NCBI RefSeq assembly: GCF_020510585.1
Contig: NZ_CP075190.1
Location: 186,001-250,000 of the forward strand
Origin: Ferribacterium limneticum
Lineage (GTDB): Bacteria > Pseudomonadota > Gammaproteobacteria > Burkholderiales > Rhodocyclaceae
DNA: 64,000 bases
Reading direction: 5' to 3'
The notes below the pieces were generated by a model. It was given only the letters and a program-made list of their open reading frames with translations. It made no database searches and was not told the DNA's origin. Both the position numbers and the translations under genes were made by a program. The first letter of the stretch is position 1, and every line of letters starts with the position of its first letter. Of the stretch, positions 1-8,693 are shown piece after piece.

Positions 1-285
1 CATGATGCCGCGTTCGGCCAGATGTTTCTTCTGGGCGAGCATGACTTCGTCACAGACGTCGCCGACGATGGTCGGGGTGACGGCCGCTGCGGCGTCGTGG
101 CGCATCAGGTGATAGGCGGTCAGCGTACGCGACAGCCGGTTGGCGGCCGATTCGATGGCGTAGCGCGCTTCGCCGAGCGGGATGCCATGGGCCGCTTCGG
201 CGGCGGCGATCATCGATTCGGCGATGAATAGCTGGTTCTTGGCGTCGTGGACGCCGGAGGCCAGGATATCCAGCAATTTATGCAT
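1..285 (-). CDS. Possible sensor histidine kinase, N-terminal 95 codons (runs off left edge)
   Basis: An open frame begins with ATG at 285 and stays open to base 1, so the C-terminus lies outside the window. The residues read MHKLLDILASGVHDAKNQLF and continue as an amphipathic helix rich in Ala and Glu. The HDAKNQL segment resembles the H-box (H-D/E-x-K/R-N) of the dimerisation and phosphotransfer domain of sensor histidine kinases, with His14 as the candidate phosphorylation site. No sensor or membrane segment precedes it, so it would be a soluble kinase or HPt-like protein. The ribosome site is weak. The gene follows the 141-residue protein on the same strand after 38 bp. The kinase call is tentative because the ATP-binding domain is not visible. 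Confidence 0.45.
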   Translation of the reverse strand, partial: MHKLLDILASGVHDAKNQLFIAESMIAAAEAAHGIPLGEARYAIESAANRLSRTLTAYHLMRHDAAAAVTPTIVGDVCDEVMLAQKKHLAERGIM

Positions 286-323
286 GTTTTGTCTCTAGTT
301 TGTTTTTTGCGAAGCATATCCTG

Positions 324-749
324 TCAGGCCGTCGAACGCAGCGTGTACGCCAGGCAGAGACGCAGCGGGATGGCAGCGGCGGTGAACAGGTCGGTCAGTT
401 CGCTGGTGCTTAGCGTCGCCGGCATGGCGCTGACGCGCCCGTTGCCGACGTCGAAAACCGGTGTTTCGAGCAAGGACCGCCGGGCCGATTCAAGGGCGGC
501 GATGGTCTCGCCATCGAGATTGGTGCTCGACAGTACAAGAAAGTGAATGGCCGGGGCGGGGGCGCTGATCAGTGGGTCGCTGTCGGCTGAACGCGGCAGC
601 GGCGTGCTGCGCACACGGGTGTCTTCTTCGATGCGCCAGGGCCAGATGTAAATGCCGGGGGTGTCGTCCGGCCGGCTGATGCGGACGGGCAGGGTGGCGT
701 GCTTGGCGATGACTTCGCGCAAGGCGGTGAGGCGGGTGAAAAGGGGCAT
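324..749 (-). CDS. Small uncharacterised protein, possibly DUF4255/Pvc16 N-domain-like
   Basis: A 141-residue soluble protein with a good ribosome site (AGGAG) just upstream of ATG at 749. The order of blocks (a GIYIWPWRIEEDTRVR strand near residue 32, an AIHFLVLSS strand near 67, a helix, then a TSELTDLFTAAAIPLRL stretch and CLAYTLRS at the end) resembles the N-terminal domain of Pvc16/DUF4255 proteins, seen in contractile injection particles. No other injection-system gene is visible nearby, and the protein is shorter than most members. The match is from memory of the family pattern only. It could equally be a lineage-specific protein co-transcribed with the possible kinase downstream. Confidence 0.45.
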   Translation of the reverse strand: MPLFTRLTALREVIAKHATLPVRISRPDDTPGIYIWPWRIEEDTRVRSTPLPRSADSDPLISAPAPAIHFLVLSSTNLDGETIAALESARRSLLETPVFDVGNGRVSAMPATLSTSELTDLFTAAAIPLRLCLAYTLRSTA

Positions 750-799
750 GGCGTTCTCCTGAACGTGCCGGGTGGCCGGTCAGGCTAGCACAGTGCCGC

Positions 800-1357
800 T
801 CAGTTGGCTGTCTGCTTCAGGGGGAGCGGCAGGCCGGCGGCGACCAGCGTGACCTGCTCGCAAACCGCCGCGACGCGTTGGTTGAGGCGGCCCTGTTCGT
901 CAGCGAACAACCGCGACACCGGATGCATCGGGACGATGCCCCAGCCGACTTCGTTGGAGACGAGAATGATGTGGCCGGGCAGTTGCGGCAACAGGTCGAT
1001 CAGCGCCGTGGTTTCGTCGCGGAAAAGCGGGCAGGCGATGGCCTCGCCGGCTTCGGCCTGCTTCGCCGCAACGCCGGCGAAGAGCAGGTTGGACAGCCAC
1101 AGGGTCAGGCAATCGACCAGCACGCAGGTGTCCGGTGCTGCGAGTTCGCGCAGGCGGGCGGCGAGGTGCAGGGTTTCTTCGGTGCACCCCCACTCGGCCG
1201 GCCGGCGTTCGCGGTGGTGGGCGACGCGGCGGGCCATTTCGTCATCCAGTGCCTGGGCGGTGGCGAGGTAGACGACCTTCAAGCCGGATTCGCGGGCGCG
1301 TTGTTCGGCCAAGAGGCTCTTGCCCGAGCGTGCGCCGCCGAGGATCAGTTCTTTCAT
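800..1357 (-). CDS. cobU: Adenosylcobinamide kinase / adenosylcobinamide-phosphate guanylyltransferase
   Basis: 185 residues, typical for CobU. The enzyme phosphorylates adenosylcobinamide and then transfers GMP to give adenosylcobinamide-GDP, the partner that CobS joins to alpha-ribazole. The N-terminus ELILGGARSGKSLLAEQ contains the P-loop GGARSGKS. Residues 82-91 (VDCLTLWLSN) and the VSNEVGWGIVP block near 135 are also CobU signatures; the latter is the conserved SNEVG segment before the guanylylation region. The gene is transcribed away from cobT, and the gap between them holds the B12 riboswitch that reads toward cobT. No second riboswitch facing cobU is visible. Confidence 0.95.
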   Translation of the reverse strand: MKELILGGARSGKSLLAEQRARESGLKVVYLATAQALDDEMARRVAHHRERRPAEWGCTEETLHLAARLRELAAPDTCVLVDCLTLWLSNLLFAGVAAKQAEAGEAIACPLFRDETTALIDLLPQLPGHIILVSNEVGWGIVPMHPVSRLFADEQGRLNQRVAAVCEQVTLVAAGLPLPLKQTAN

Positions 1358-1385
1358 GGGGATGCATTGTCGGCGAACGGGTCGG

Positions 1386-1391
1386 TATAAT
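1386..1391 (+). promoter_or_regulatory. -10 hexamer of the cobT promoter
   Basis: TATAAT, a perfect -10 match, lies just upstream of the B12 riboswitch and points toward cobT. No good -35 is found at 16-18 bp; the nearest, TTGTCG at 1367, is only 13 bp away. Transcription would start near 1398, at the 5' edge of the aptamer. Confidence 0.55.
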
Positions 1392-1400
1392 CCACCCCGA

Positions 1401-1545
1401 TTCGACGTAACGGAACCCGGTGCGAGTTAATCCTCAATTCCGGGGCGGGCCCGCCGCTGTAATCGGGGACGGATGCTGCAACAGGCCACTGGTGAAAACC
1501 GGGAAGGCGCAGCGCTCCGGCTGATCCGAAAGCCAGAAGACGTGT
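1401..1545 (+). promoter_or_regulatory. Cobalamin (B12) riboswitch
   Basis: The leader of cobT carries the expected cobalamin aptamer landmarks in order. These are a GGTGCGA segment near 1419, CCGCTGTAATCGGGG near 1452, GCCACTGG at 1485-1492, GGGAAGGCGCAG near 1501, and the B12 box AGCCAGAAGAC at 1531-1541. Binding of adenosylcobalamin would repress the cobT-cobS unit. The stretch to the cobT start at 1644 forms the expression platform. It contains the palindrome GGCGAATTCGCC at 1593-1604 and a T-rich run at 1622-1633, which could form part of a terminator. Which hairpin acts was not worked out. Confidence 0.9.
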
Positions 1546-1643
1546 TGAATCCTCTTGGGAAGCCTGTGGACAGGGTTTCGCGGCAGAGCTTTGGCGAATT
1601 CGCCAGACGTCGCCGCGAGGCCCTTTTTCTTTTGGAGAATCGG

Positions 1644-2696
1644 ATGCATTCGTTGGACTTCAAGATCACCGCCCCGGACCGGGCAATTGAAAATTCGCTC
1701 AAAAACAAGGTTGACCGCAAGACCAAGCCGCTCGGTGCGCTCGGCCTGCTCGAACGCACGGCCATCCAGATCGGCCTGATCCAGCAACGGCTCGACCCGG
1801 CTTTCGATCAGCCCCACCTGCTGGTCTTTGCCGGCGACCACGGCGCGGCCAAGGCTGGCGTCTCGGCCTACCCGCAGGATGTCACCTGGCAGATGGTCGA
1901 AAACTTCCTGGCCGGCGGCGCCGCGATCAACGTTTTCGCCCGGCAGAATGGCCTGCATCTGGCCATCATCGACGCCGGCGTGGCGCACGATTTTGGCAAG
2001 CGTGCCGGGCTGATCGACGCCAAGATCGCGGCAGGTACGGCCAATTACATTGAAGAGCCGGCGATGACCGCCGAGCAATGCGCTCAGGCCATCGCACGCG
2101 GCGCCGAAATCAGCCGTAATCTGGCGATCAACGGCTGCAACGTTGTCGGCTTCGGCGAAATGGGCATCGGCAACACGGCCGCCGCTTCGCTGATCACCCA
2201 TTGCCTGACCGGCCTGCCGCTCGCCGAGTGCATCGGCCGCGGTACGGGGCTCGATGATGCTGGGCTGGCGCGCAAACAGGCGCTACTCGAAACGGCGCTC
2301 AAGCGCTATCGCGCCGCCGGCGGCAGCAACGAGCCGCTGGCCGTGCTGGCCGAATTCGGCGGCTTCGAAATCGCCATGATGGTTGGCGCCATGCTCGGCG
2401 CGGCGGAAGCGAAGATGACACTGCTTATCGACGGCTTCATCGTCGGCTCGGCGGCCCTGACCGCCACTCGGCTGGCCCCGGCACTGGCCGAATATTCCGT
2501 GTTCTGCCACCGTTCGGCCGAAGCCGGTCACGCTGCCCAACTGGTGGCACTCGGCGCCGAACCCTTGCTCGATCTCGGCCTGCGCCTCGGCGAAGGGACC
2601 GGCGCGGCGCTGGCGTTCCCGCTCGTTCAGGCTTCAGTCAATTTCCTCAACGAAATGGCCAGTTTCGAATCGGCAGGCGTTTCCGACAAAGCATGA
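1644..2696 (+). CDS. cobT: Nicotinate-nucleotide--dimethylbenzimidazole phosphoribosyltransferase
   Basis: 350 residues from ATG 1644, preceded by GGAG. The frame is open further upstream, but that part is the riboswitch and is not protein-like. CobT transfers phosphoribose from nicotinate mononucleotide to dimethylbenzimidazole, making alpha-ribazole phosphate for the lower ligand of cobalamin. Recognisable blocks are [14 protein letters not shown] near residue 25, [18 protein letters not shown] near 67, and [14 protein letters not shown] near 170. HRSAEAGH near 287 and the closing [11 protein letters not shown] follow, the glutamate in EGTGAA matching the catalytic position. The stop overlaps the cobS start by 4 bp (ATGA), so the two are translationally coupled. 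Confidence 0.96.
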   Translation: MHSLDFKITAPDRAIENSLKNKVDRKTKPLGALGLLERTAIQIGLIQQRLDPAFDQPHLLVFAGDHGAAKAGVSAYPQDVTWQMVENFLAGGAAINVFARQNGLHLAIIDAGVAHDFGKRAGLIDAKIAAGTANYIEEPAMTAEQCAQAIARGAEISRNLAINGCNVVGFGEMGIGNTAAASLITHCLTGLPLAECIGRGTGLDDAGLARKQALLETALKRYRAAGGSNEPLAVLAEFGGFEIAMMVGAMLGAAEAKMTLLIDGFIVGSAALTATRLAPALAEYSVFCHRSAEAGHAAQLVALGAEPLLDLGLRLGEGTGAALAFPLVQASVNFLNEMASFESAGVSDKA

Positions 2697-3448
2697 TCCG
2701 CCGCGAGCTGGCCACCTTCTTCGCCGCCCTCGGCTACTTCACCCGCCTGCCCGTGCCGGGCTGGGTTGGCTATTCGCCCGATGGGCTGGCCCGGGCGGCG
2801 CGCTACCTGCCGGCCATTGGCCTGCTCGTTGGTGGCGTCGGCGCGCTGGTTTTCTGGCTCGCCCTGCACGTCTGGGCGCAGCCGGTGGCCGTCGTGTTGG
2901 CCATGGTCGCCACCATCGCCCTGACCGGCGCCTTCCATGAAGACGGCCTTTCCGACACCGCCGACGGCCTCGGCGGCGGTTGGGACAAGGCGAAAATCCT
3001 GGCGATCATGAAGGATTCGCGGGTCGGCAGCTATGGCGTGATCGCTGTCGTCATCGCCCTGCTCGGCAAGTTCGCCTTGCTTGCCACGCTGCCGGCTGGG
3101 CAGGTGGTGGCAGCGCTGATCGCCGGCCACACCGTTTCCCGCTTCTGCGCTGTCAGCCTGATGGCGACGATGGACTACGCCCGCGACGACGAGACCAGCA
3201 AGGCCCGTCCCGTTGCCGCCCGGCTTGGCATCGGGACGCTCGGGTTTGCACTGGTTTTCGCCGCCTTGCCACTGGTGCTGTTGGCGCCCGAGCAGGTTCT
3301 GCCCGCCATCGCCTTGGCCGCATTGGTCACTCTCTGGCTCGCCGCCAAATGTCGGCGCTGGCTCGGCGGCTATTCCGGCGATTGCCTCGGTGCGGTGCAG
3401 CAGGTTGCGGAGATTGGGTTCTACCTCGGCCTGGCCGCGCGTTTCTAG
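2693..3448 (+). CDS. cobS: Adenosylcobinamide-GDP ribazoletransferase
   Basis: 251 residues, an integral membrane protein with about six hydrophobic segments. It joins adenosylcobinamide-GDP with alpha-ribazole (phosphate), the last assembly step of cobalamin. Diagnostic blocks are FTRLPVP near residue 18 and the [38 protein letters not shown] acidic region at about 80-113, which binds the metal and nucleotide. It overlaps cobT by 4 bp. Copy 1 of the dispersed 35-bp repeat begins 26 bp after its stop. Confidence 0.95.
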   Translation: MIRRELATFFAALGYFTRLPVPGWVGYSPDGLARAARYLPAIGLLVGGVGALVFWLALHVWAQPVAVVLAMVATIALTGAFHEDGLSDTADGLGGGWDKAKILAIMKDSRVGSYGVIAVVIALLGKFALLATLPAGQVVAALIAGHTVSRFCAVSLMATMDYARDDETSKARPVAARLGIGTLGFALVFAALPLVLLAPEQVLPAIALAALVTLWLAAKCRRWLGGYSGDCLGAVQQVAEIGFYLGLAARF

Positions 3449-3473
3449 GCTGCCAAGGGCAAAGCCGGCCTTT

Positions 3474-3508
3474 CCACGGTCAACCGGAAATAATGGCCAA
3501 AATCGAAA
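3474..3508 (+). repeat. Dispersed 35-bp repeat, copy 1 (intergenic)
   Basis: Exact core CGGTCAACCGGAAA, then TAAT, GGCC, and the tail AAAATCGAAA. It lies in the gap after cobS. It is among the copies closest to the consensus, together with those at 23054 and 34527. Confidence 0.9.
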
Positions 3509-3576
3509 GCGTGGCAGTGGCTACTTTCAGGCCGAATTGCCATTAAGCTTCCGGCATCGTCCGAGCCTTCAATATC

Positions 3577-4185
3577 ATGGAAAAACCCCACGCCCCCTCC
3601 ACCGAAAAGAACCGCGAGCCGATTCTCGCCGTGCTCCGCGAAGTCTTCGCCGACCGCCGGAATGTGCTCGAAATCGGCAGCGGCACCGGCCAGCACGCCA
3701 TCCATTTTGGCGCCCACTTGCCGCACCTCACCTGGCAAACCTCGGACCGTCCGGATTTCCTGCCCGGCATCCGCGCCTGGCTAGCCGAAGCCGCGCTGCC
3801 CAATGTTCCGCCGCCTTGCGAATTCGACGTCCTCGGTCCGTGGCCGAACGGCCGCTACGACGCGGTGTATAGCGCCAACACGCTGCACATCATGTCCTGG
3901 CAGGCGGTCGAAGCCCTCTTCGCCGGCCTGCCGACCGTGCTGAAACCGGGCGGCCTGCTCTTCATCTACGGCCCCTTCATGCTCAATGGTCGCCACACCA
4001 GCGACAGCAACGCCGCTTTCGATCAGTCATTGCGCGAAAAGGCGCCGCATCAGGGCGTGCGCGATGTGGCGGCCATCGACGCGCTGGCGCGACAAAGCGG
4101 GCTGGAACTGATCGAGCAACGGGCAATGCCGTCGAACAATTTTGTCCTGCTTTGGCGGATGAGTGAAGCATGCGCCTCCACCTGA
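3577..4185 (+). CDS. SAM-dependent methyltransferase, DUF938 family
   Basis: 202 residues. The N-terminus (KPHAPSTEKNREPILAVL) and the motif I sequence NVLEIGSGTGQHAIHFGAHLP at about 29-49 are the hallmark of DUF938 proteins, class I methyltransferases of unknown substrate. YSANTLHIMSW near 98 is also typical, as is the ending with SNNFVLLWR. The last 16 bp overlap the CobC-like gene, which suggests co-expression with the cobalamin block. A direct role in B12 assembly is not known for this family, so the link is positional only. Confidence 0.85.
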   Translation: MEKPHAPSTEKNREPILAVLREVFADRRNVLEIGSGTGQHAIHFGAHLPHLTWQTSDRPDFLPGIRAWLAEAALPNVPPPCEFDVLGPWPNGRYDAVYSANTLHIMSWQAVEALFAGLPTVLKPGGLLFIYGPFMLNGRHTSDSNAAFDQSLREKAPHQGVRDVAAIDALARQSGLELIEQRAMPSNNFVLLWRMSEACAST

Positions 4186-4712
4186 TCCGCCACCCGAAGC
4201 CGAGCATCGAACCGGGCATTTGCTACGGTCAACTGGAAATTTCGGCCAAAATTGAAATGGCCGAAGTCGCCCGCCTGCGTGCCGAACTGCCGCCCGGTCT
4301 GCCGTTGTGGAGCAGTCCGTTGCTGCGTTGCCGGCAACTGGCTGAACAGCTTCACCCGCTGCCGATCATCGATGGCCGCCTGGCTGAAATGAATTTCGGC
4401 GATTGGGAAGGTCGACCGTGGGATGACATTCCGCGCCACGAGCTTGATGCCTGGGCCGCCGACGTTGCCGGCTACGCGCCGCCTGGGGGCGAGTCGCCCG
4501 CCGCGCTGCAACAGCGGGCGCTGGCCTTTGTCGCCGGGCTCGACGTTCCGGAGGCAGTCATCGTCACCCACGCCGGCATTATCCGCACGTTGTTCGCCTA
4601 CTGGCAGAACTTGCCGCCAGCGCGTTGGAGCGAGCTGAAAATCGGTTTCTCGACAGTGACGAGCGTGTCCATCTCACGCGACAGCGCCGACCTGATCCGC
4701 CTGAATCGGTAG
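4170..4712 (+). CDS. cobC: Alpha-ribazole phosphatase-like histidine phosphatase
   Basis: 180 residues of the histidine phosphatase superfamily. The N-terminal LIRHPKP carries the catalytic RH motif, and THAGIIR near residue 132 carries the second active-site His. WSSPLLRC supplies a substrate-phosphate arginine, and MNFGDWEGRPWDDI is typical of CobC. Given cobT and cobS upstream it probably dephosphorylates alpha-ribazole-5-phosphate. Copy 2 of the dispersed repeat lies at codons 18-30 and encodes YGQLEISAKIE, where relatives usually have a YGRTDLPL-like stretch. The frame is kept. A general phosphoglycerate-mutase-like role cannot be excluded. Confidence 0.85.
   Translation: MRLHLIRHPKPSIEPGICYGQLEISAKIEMAEVARLRAELPPGLPLWSSPLLRCRQLAEQLHPLPIIDGRLAEMNFGDWEGRPWDDIPRHELDAWAADVAGYAPPGGESPAALQQRALAFVAGLDVPEAVIVTHAGIIRTLFAYWQNLPPARWSELKIGFSTVTSVSISRDSADLIRLNR
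4223..4257 (+). repeat. Dispersed 35-bp repeat, copy 2 (inside cobC)
   Basis: CTACGGTCAACTGGAAA, then TTTC, GGCC and AAAATTGAAA. There is one mismatch in the core (CTGG for CCGG). It is in frame with the gene and in the same direction. Confidence 0.85.
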
Positions 4713-4745
4713 AATGTCGACTTTCGCTTTCGACGACCGCCACCT

Positions 4746-6539
4746 GTGACGCAAAACTCAAGCTCGGCCTATTCCAACAGCCAGATTTATCGCCGCCTGC
4801 TGACCTGGGTCCGGCCGCACTGGCGCGTTTTTGCCCTGGGCGTGCTCGGCATGGTGATGACCGCGGCGACCGAGCCGCTGTTCCCGGCGCTCATGAAGCA
4901 TCTGCTCGACAGCGGATTCGTTGCCAAGGACGAGACCGACATCATCCTGATTCCCGCCGCAATGATCGGCATTTTCATCATCCGCGGCGTTTCCACTTAC
5001 GCCAGTGGCTACTCGATGGCCTGGGTCGCCGCCAAGGTCGTGCTCGATCTGCGGCAAGCCATGTTCCGGCGCCTGCTCTCCCTGCCGACCAAGTTCTATG
5101 ACGACCAGTCCACCGGCACCCTGATTTCCAAGGTGGCCTACGACGTGACCAACGTCACCCAGGCCGCCACCGGTGTACTGACCACGGTGATCCGCGACAC
5201 TCTGACCATCCTCGGCCTGCTCGGCTTCCTGCTCTATCTCGACTGGAAACTGACAATGATTGCCCTGACCGTCGGCCCGGTCATCCTTGGCGTCATCAAG
5301 ATATTCAGCAAGCGCCTGCGGGCGGCCAGCCGTTCCGGCTATTCAGCCATGGGGCTGATTACGCACATTCTTGAAGAAGCCGTCGGCGCGCACAAGGTCG
5401 TCAAGATTTTCGGCGGCCAGAAATACGAAGCCGCCCGTTTCGACGGGGCGACCAACGTCTACCGCCGCGCCACCATGCGCGAAGCCGCCGCCGCCGCGGC
5501 CACCGTGCCGCTGACCCAGGTCGCCGCGGCGACCTCGGTGGCCATCATCACCTACATTGCCCTGCGCCAGTCGGCCGGGCCGAACGGCACGACGGTCGGC
5601 GAGTTCCTCTCCTTCGTCACCGCCTTGCTCATGCTGCTCGCCCCGGTCAAACGCCTGACCGACGTCAGCAACCCGCTGCAGCGCGGCCTCGCCGCCGCCG
5701 AAAGCGTCTTCCAGGTGCTCGACGAAATGCCGGAGGACGACACCGGCAGCGTTGAACTCCAGCGCGCCAGCGGCCACCTCAAGTTCGACCAGGTCAATTT
5801 CAGCTACCCGGGCACCAGCCGTCCGGCGCTCCAGGACATCAATCTGGACATCATGCCGGGCCAGACGGTCGCGCTGGTCGGCGCCTCGGGCAGCGGCAAG
5901 ACGACGATGGCGGCGCTGATTCCGCGCTTCTATCACCTGACGACGGGCGGCCTGCTGCTCGACGGCCACCATGTCGACGAACTCAAGCTCGAAAGCCTGC
6001 GCAACAACATCGCGCTGGTCAGTCAGGATGTCGTGCTGTTCAACGACACCGTCCGCGCCAACATCGCCTACGGTTTCGCCGGCCAATCCACCGAAGAAGA
6101 AATCATCGCCGCCGCCAAGGCCGCCAACGCCTGGGAATTCATTGGCCAGATGGACAAGGGCCTGGATACCGAAGTCGGCGAAAACGGCGTCAAGCTCTCC
6201 GGCGGCCAGCGCCAGCGCCTGGCCATCGCCCGCGCCTTCCTCAAAAACGCCCCGATCCTGATCCTCGACGAAGCCACCTCGGCCCTCGACACTGAATCCG
6301 AACGCCTGATCCAGGCCGCCCTCGACACCCTGATCGTCGGCCGCACCACCATCGTCATCGCCCACCGCCTATCGACCATCGAACGTGCCGATCTGATCGT
6401 TGTTCTCGATCAGGGGCGGATTGTCGAACGTGGACGTCATGGCGAATTGCTGGCGCAGGATGGTGTTTATGCCAAGTTGCAGCGCCTGCAGCGCGAATCG
6501 CTTACTGGTGAGTCGCTGGTCGATAACGCAGGCGCTTGA
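4746..6539 (+). CDS. msbA: Lipid A export ABC transporter, ATP-binding/permease
   Basis: 597 residues from a GTG start. A half-transporter with six membrane segments in about residues 25-320, then an ATP-binding domain. It flips core-lipid A across the inner membrane. The Walker A is VGASGSGKTT near residue 380. The signature is LSGGQRQRLAIARA, the Walker B is PILILDEATSALD, and the switch His is in VIAHRLST. Length matches MsbA. Position beside LPS-core glycosyltransferases and the ligase fits the role. The 3' end overlaps the convergent glycosyltransferase by 38 bp, so there is no room for a separate terminator between them. Confidence 0.95.
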   Translation: MTQNSSSAYSNSQIYRRLLTWVRPHWRVFALGVLGMVMTAATEPLFPALMKHLLDSGFVAKDETDIILIPAAMIGIFIIRGVSTYASGYSMAWVAAKVVLDLRQAMFRRLLSLPTKFYDDQSTGTLISKVAYDVTNVTQAATGVLTTVIRDTLTILGLLGFLLYLDWKLTMIALTVGPVILGVIKIFSKRLRAASRSGYSAMGLITHILEEAVGAHKVVKIFGGQKYEAARFDGATNVYRRATMREAAAAAATVPLTQVAAATSVAIITYIALRQSAGPNGTTVGEFLSFVTALLMLLAPVKRLTDVSNPLQRGLAAAESVFQVLDEMPEDDTGSVELQRASGHLKFDQVNFSYPGTSRPALQDINLDIMPGQTVALVGASGSGKTTMAALIPRFYHLTTGGLLLDGHHVDELKLESLRNNIALVSQDVVLFNDTVRANIAYGFAGQSTEEEIIAAAKAANAWEFIGQMDKGLDTEVGENGVKLSGGQRQRLAIARAFLKNAPILILDEATSALDTESERLIQAALDTLIVGRTTIVIAHRLSTIERADLIVVLDQGRIVERGRHGELLAQDGVYAKLQRLQRESLTGESLVDNAGA

Positions 6540-7497
6540 GGAAAAAGAAAGGCGCGAGCAGCCAAGGGGCCGCCGCGTAGGTCAGGATGCGCAGGCGAAA
6601 GTCGGCTGGAAGAATCTTGTATTCGAGACAGAGACCGATTTTCCTACCCAGGCCCTGGGCCGCAAACATGCTTTCGATAAACAGCTCTTTCTTTAGTTTC
6701 TCGTCCAGAACCGCCAGCGTGGCCGCGCTAGCGCCGAGTTCGCGGGCATTGTCCAGCATGCAGCGCAATTCGGTCTTGGTGCTGTTGATTTTCCGGGTCA
6801 GTCCCTTGATGACGGTGGCAGCATCCAGCGCTTTTCGCTTGCTGGTCAAGCCGCCACGCCGGTAATTCACCAGCGGAACCGGCAGCGTGACGGCCGTTGC
6901 CAAACCAATCGCGCGGAAGGCCATCACCATGTCCTCACCGACCGCCCCTTTGGGCATGCCGCCAAAACGGTCGAACAGGCGGCGCGTCCACGCCTGGGCT
7001 GCCCCGATCACGTGGGGTGGCGAGCGGCTCCAGTCATCCAGCGATCGATATTTCTCCAGTTGGCCGATCCGGATCGTGCCCAGAATCTTGCCTGACTGAT
7101 CCATATCGAACAGATAGGCGCCGATCAAATCGGGTTTGCGTTCGTGAGCCAGCCAGAACTGGACAACGGTGCTGACCCGCGCCGGAAGTGAAACGTCGTC
7201 GCCGCCGGCGATGAAGATCAATTCCCCTGTGGACTGCCTGACGGCTTGGTCGATGTTGCCACCGATCCCCAGATTTTCCGGGTTGCACAACAGTTTGATG
7301 CGATGTGGCCCGGCGTAGCCGTCAAGGCAGGCCTTGATCTGCTCGACGGTGCCATCTTTTGAGGCGTCATCAGAGATGACGATTTCCAGATTCGGGTAGT
7401 CCTGGCCCAGAGCGCCGGCGATGGCTTCGCCAATGGTGTCCTGCTGGTTGTAGCAAAGGAGTAGCAGGGTGACGGGGGGCAGAGGGGGCGAACTCAT
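6502..7497 (-). CDS. Glycosyltransferase family 2
   Basis: 331 residues. The GT-A fold begins at LLLLCYNQQDTIGEAIAGAL and reaches ISDDASKDGT near residue 40, which is the nucleotide-sugar site; GGDDVSLPA near 97 is the DxD-like metal site. A hydrophobic stretch near the C-terminus (WLLAPFFFL) may associate with the membrane. It probably adds a sugar to the LPS core or O-chain, but the donor and acceptor are unknown. The start overlaps the upstream GT4 gene by 4 bp, so the two form a unit running against msbA. Confidence 0.88.
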   Translation of the reverse strand: MSSPPLPPVTLLLLCYNQQDTIGEAIAGALGQDYPNLEIVISDDASKDGTVEQIKACLDGYAGPHRIKLLCNPENLGIGGNIDQAVRQSTGELIFIAGGDDVSLPARVSTVVQFWLAHERKPDLIGAYLFDMDQSGKILGTIRIGQLEKYRSLDDWSRSPPHVIGAAQAWTRRLFDRFGGMPKGAVGEDMVMAFRAIGLATAVTLPVPLVNYRRGGLTSKRKALDAATVIKGLTRKINSTKTELRCMLDNARELGASAATLAVLDEKLKKELFIESMFAAQGLGRKIGLCLEYKILPADFRLRILTYAAAPWLLAPFFFLKRLRYRPATHQ

Positions 7498-8597
7498 TTT
7501 GACGAGGCGGCTGCCAGCAGTTCGAACAGGACATCGAAGTGCTGCGGCAGTGAATAGGGGTAGTTGATGTGTTGCCCGGGGTTGTCGAGAAGACTCAGTG
7601 TGCCGGAGTCCAGTCTCTCCAGAGCTCTTTGCAGCGCGGTGCGCAGCGCCGGCAGAGTGCGTTCGAAACGCAGGCAGGCGTAGTCAGAGAGGACTTCGGC
7701 TGCACCAACCGTCGTGGAAAAAATAGCCGGTGTTCCGCACAGAATGGCCTCCGGTCCGACCAGGCCAAAGGCTTCGTAATGCGATGCAAGAATGACGGCA
7801 TCGGCTGCTGCGTAAAGCGCCGGCATGTCGTCGCGGAAGCCGAGATTGATTACATTAGGTGCGTTGAGTGGCGTTTTTCCTGCAACCACGAGGCGAACCC
7901 GCGGGTCGAAACCCTCAAGTGCCTCGAGAATCAGATCTGCTCCCTTGAGGGCGTGGTTGTTGGACGGGAAAAGCAGCATCAAATCGCCGGAAGACAGGCC
8001 CAAGGCCTGTCTCGTCTGTTCCCGGGTATTCCGCGTGGCGAGCGAAAACTTGTCGGTATCCACTGGCGGGTAAAGCGTGACAACCTTGTCCGGATCGATT
8101 CCGTAGTGTTTGACGATTTCCCCGGCTACCTTCGCCGAGTGGGAAACGATGCGCTTTGCCTTTTGGTAGAGTTGGGTTTCTCGGGTCACAGTGGCACGAT
8201 CAAAAAATCCTATCCGCTTTTTGCCGCGATCAAGCAGATGGCCAAGATGCGTGCCGCCGACAATGCACAAGTCAGGGCCTGGTGCGCGCGAAATGCCGAT
8301 GGACGGCCAGTCGTTGCGGCATTTGCCAAAGGCTCGCGACTCGAACAGGTAGTTGTTCAGGCGGGAAAATGGCGTCCTATCCGGCATGACAACAAATTCG
8401 ACCCCTTGCGGAGCGGTGCCAGGCCATTCGAGCTGGCGGGTAACGATGCGGCAGGGAATATTTTGTGTTGCGGCATAAGAGATCAGGTCGAGTACATGCC
8501 GCTCCATGCCGCCACCGGATCGAATGGAGTGGAAAATCAAATTGAAGCCTGGCAACGGGGTCATGTCGATATCAGCGGTCGGTAAGCCTGCAGCCAT
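7494..8597 (-). CDS. Glycosyltransferase family 4 (GT-B fold)
   Basis: 367 residues. The N-terminal half contains the glycine-rich FHSIRSGGGMERHVLDL motif of GT4 enzymes. The C-terminal half has LLFPSNNHALKGADLILEAL, VVAGKTPLNAPNVINLGFRDDMPALYAAADAVILASHYEAFG and GPEAILCGTPAI, the usual nucleotide-sugar site with the catalytic E-x7-E region. It is probably an LPS core or O-antigen glycosyltransferase. ATG at 8597 lacks a strong ribosome site, and ATG at 8564 (MTPLPGFNL) is a reasonable alternative closer to the fold's first strand. It is divergent from the GT9 gene across 96 bp. Confidence 0.88.
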   Translation of the reverse strand: MAAGLPTADIDMTPLPGFNLIFHSIRSGGGMERHVLDLISYAATQNIPCRIVTRQLEWPGTAPQGVEFVVMPDRTPFSRLNNYLFESRAFGKCRNDWPSIGISRAPGPDLCIVGGTHLGHLLDRGKKRIGFFDRATVTRETQLYQKAKRIVSHSAKVAGEIVKHYGIDPDKVVTLYPPVDTDKFSLATRNTREQTRQALGLSSGDLMLLFPSNNHALKGADLILEALEGFDPRVRLVVAGKTPLNAPNVINLGFRDDMPALYAAADAVILASHYEAFGLVGPEAILCGTPAIFSTTVGAAEVLSDYACLRFERTLPALRTALQRALERLDSGTLSLLDNPGQHINYPYSLPQHFDVLFELLAAASSK

Positions 8598-8693
8598 GGT
8601 GGCGGCCAGCGATGGGCTGGCGTCGGCGAAAATAGCCCGGAAAGTGTATCATCCGCCCACCCCAGAGAGCCGTCCGGTAGCCCCTACGAGTTT

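Noticed and set aside
1473..1643. N-terminal extension of cobT
   Set aside because: This segment is the B12 riboswitch and its platform; ATG 1644 has a ribosome site and gives the usual protein start.
5343..6365. Long antisense frame over msbA (and similar ones at 25455-26633, 44669-46261, 46182-47912 and 51789-53021)
   Set aside because: Shadows of real genes in GC-rich DNA. They have no ribosome sites and low-complexity Gly/Arg/Gln-rich translations, while the other strand encodes recognised proteins.
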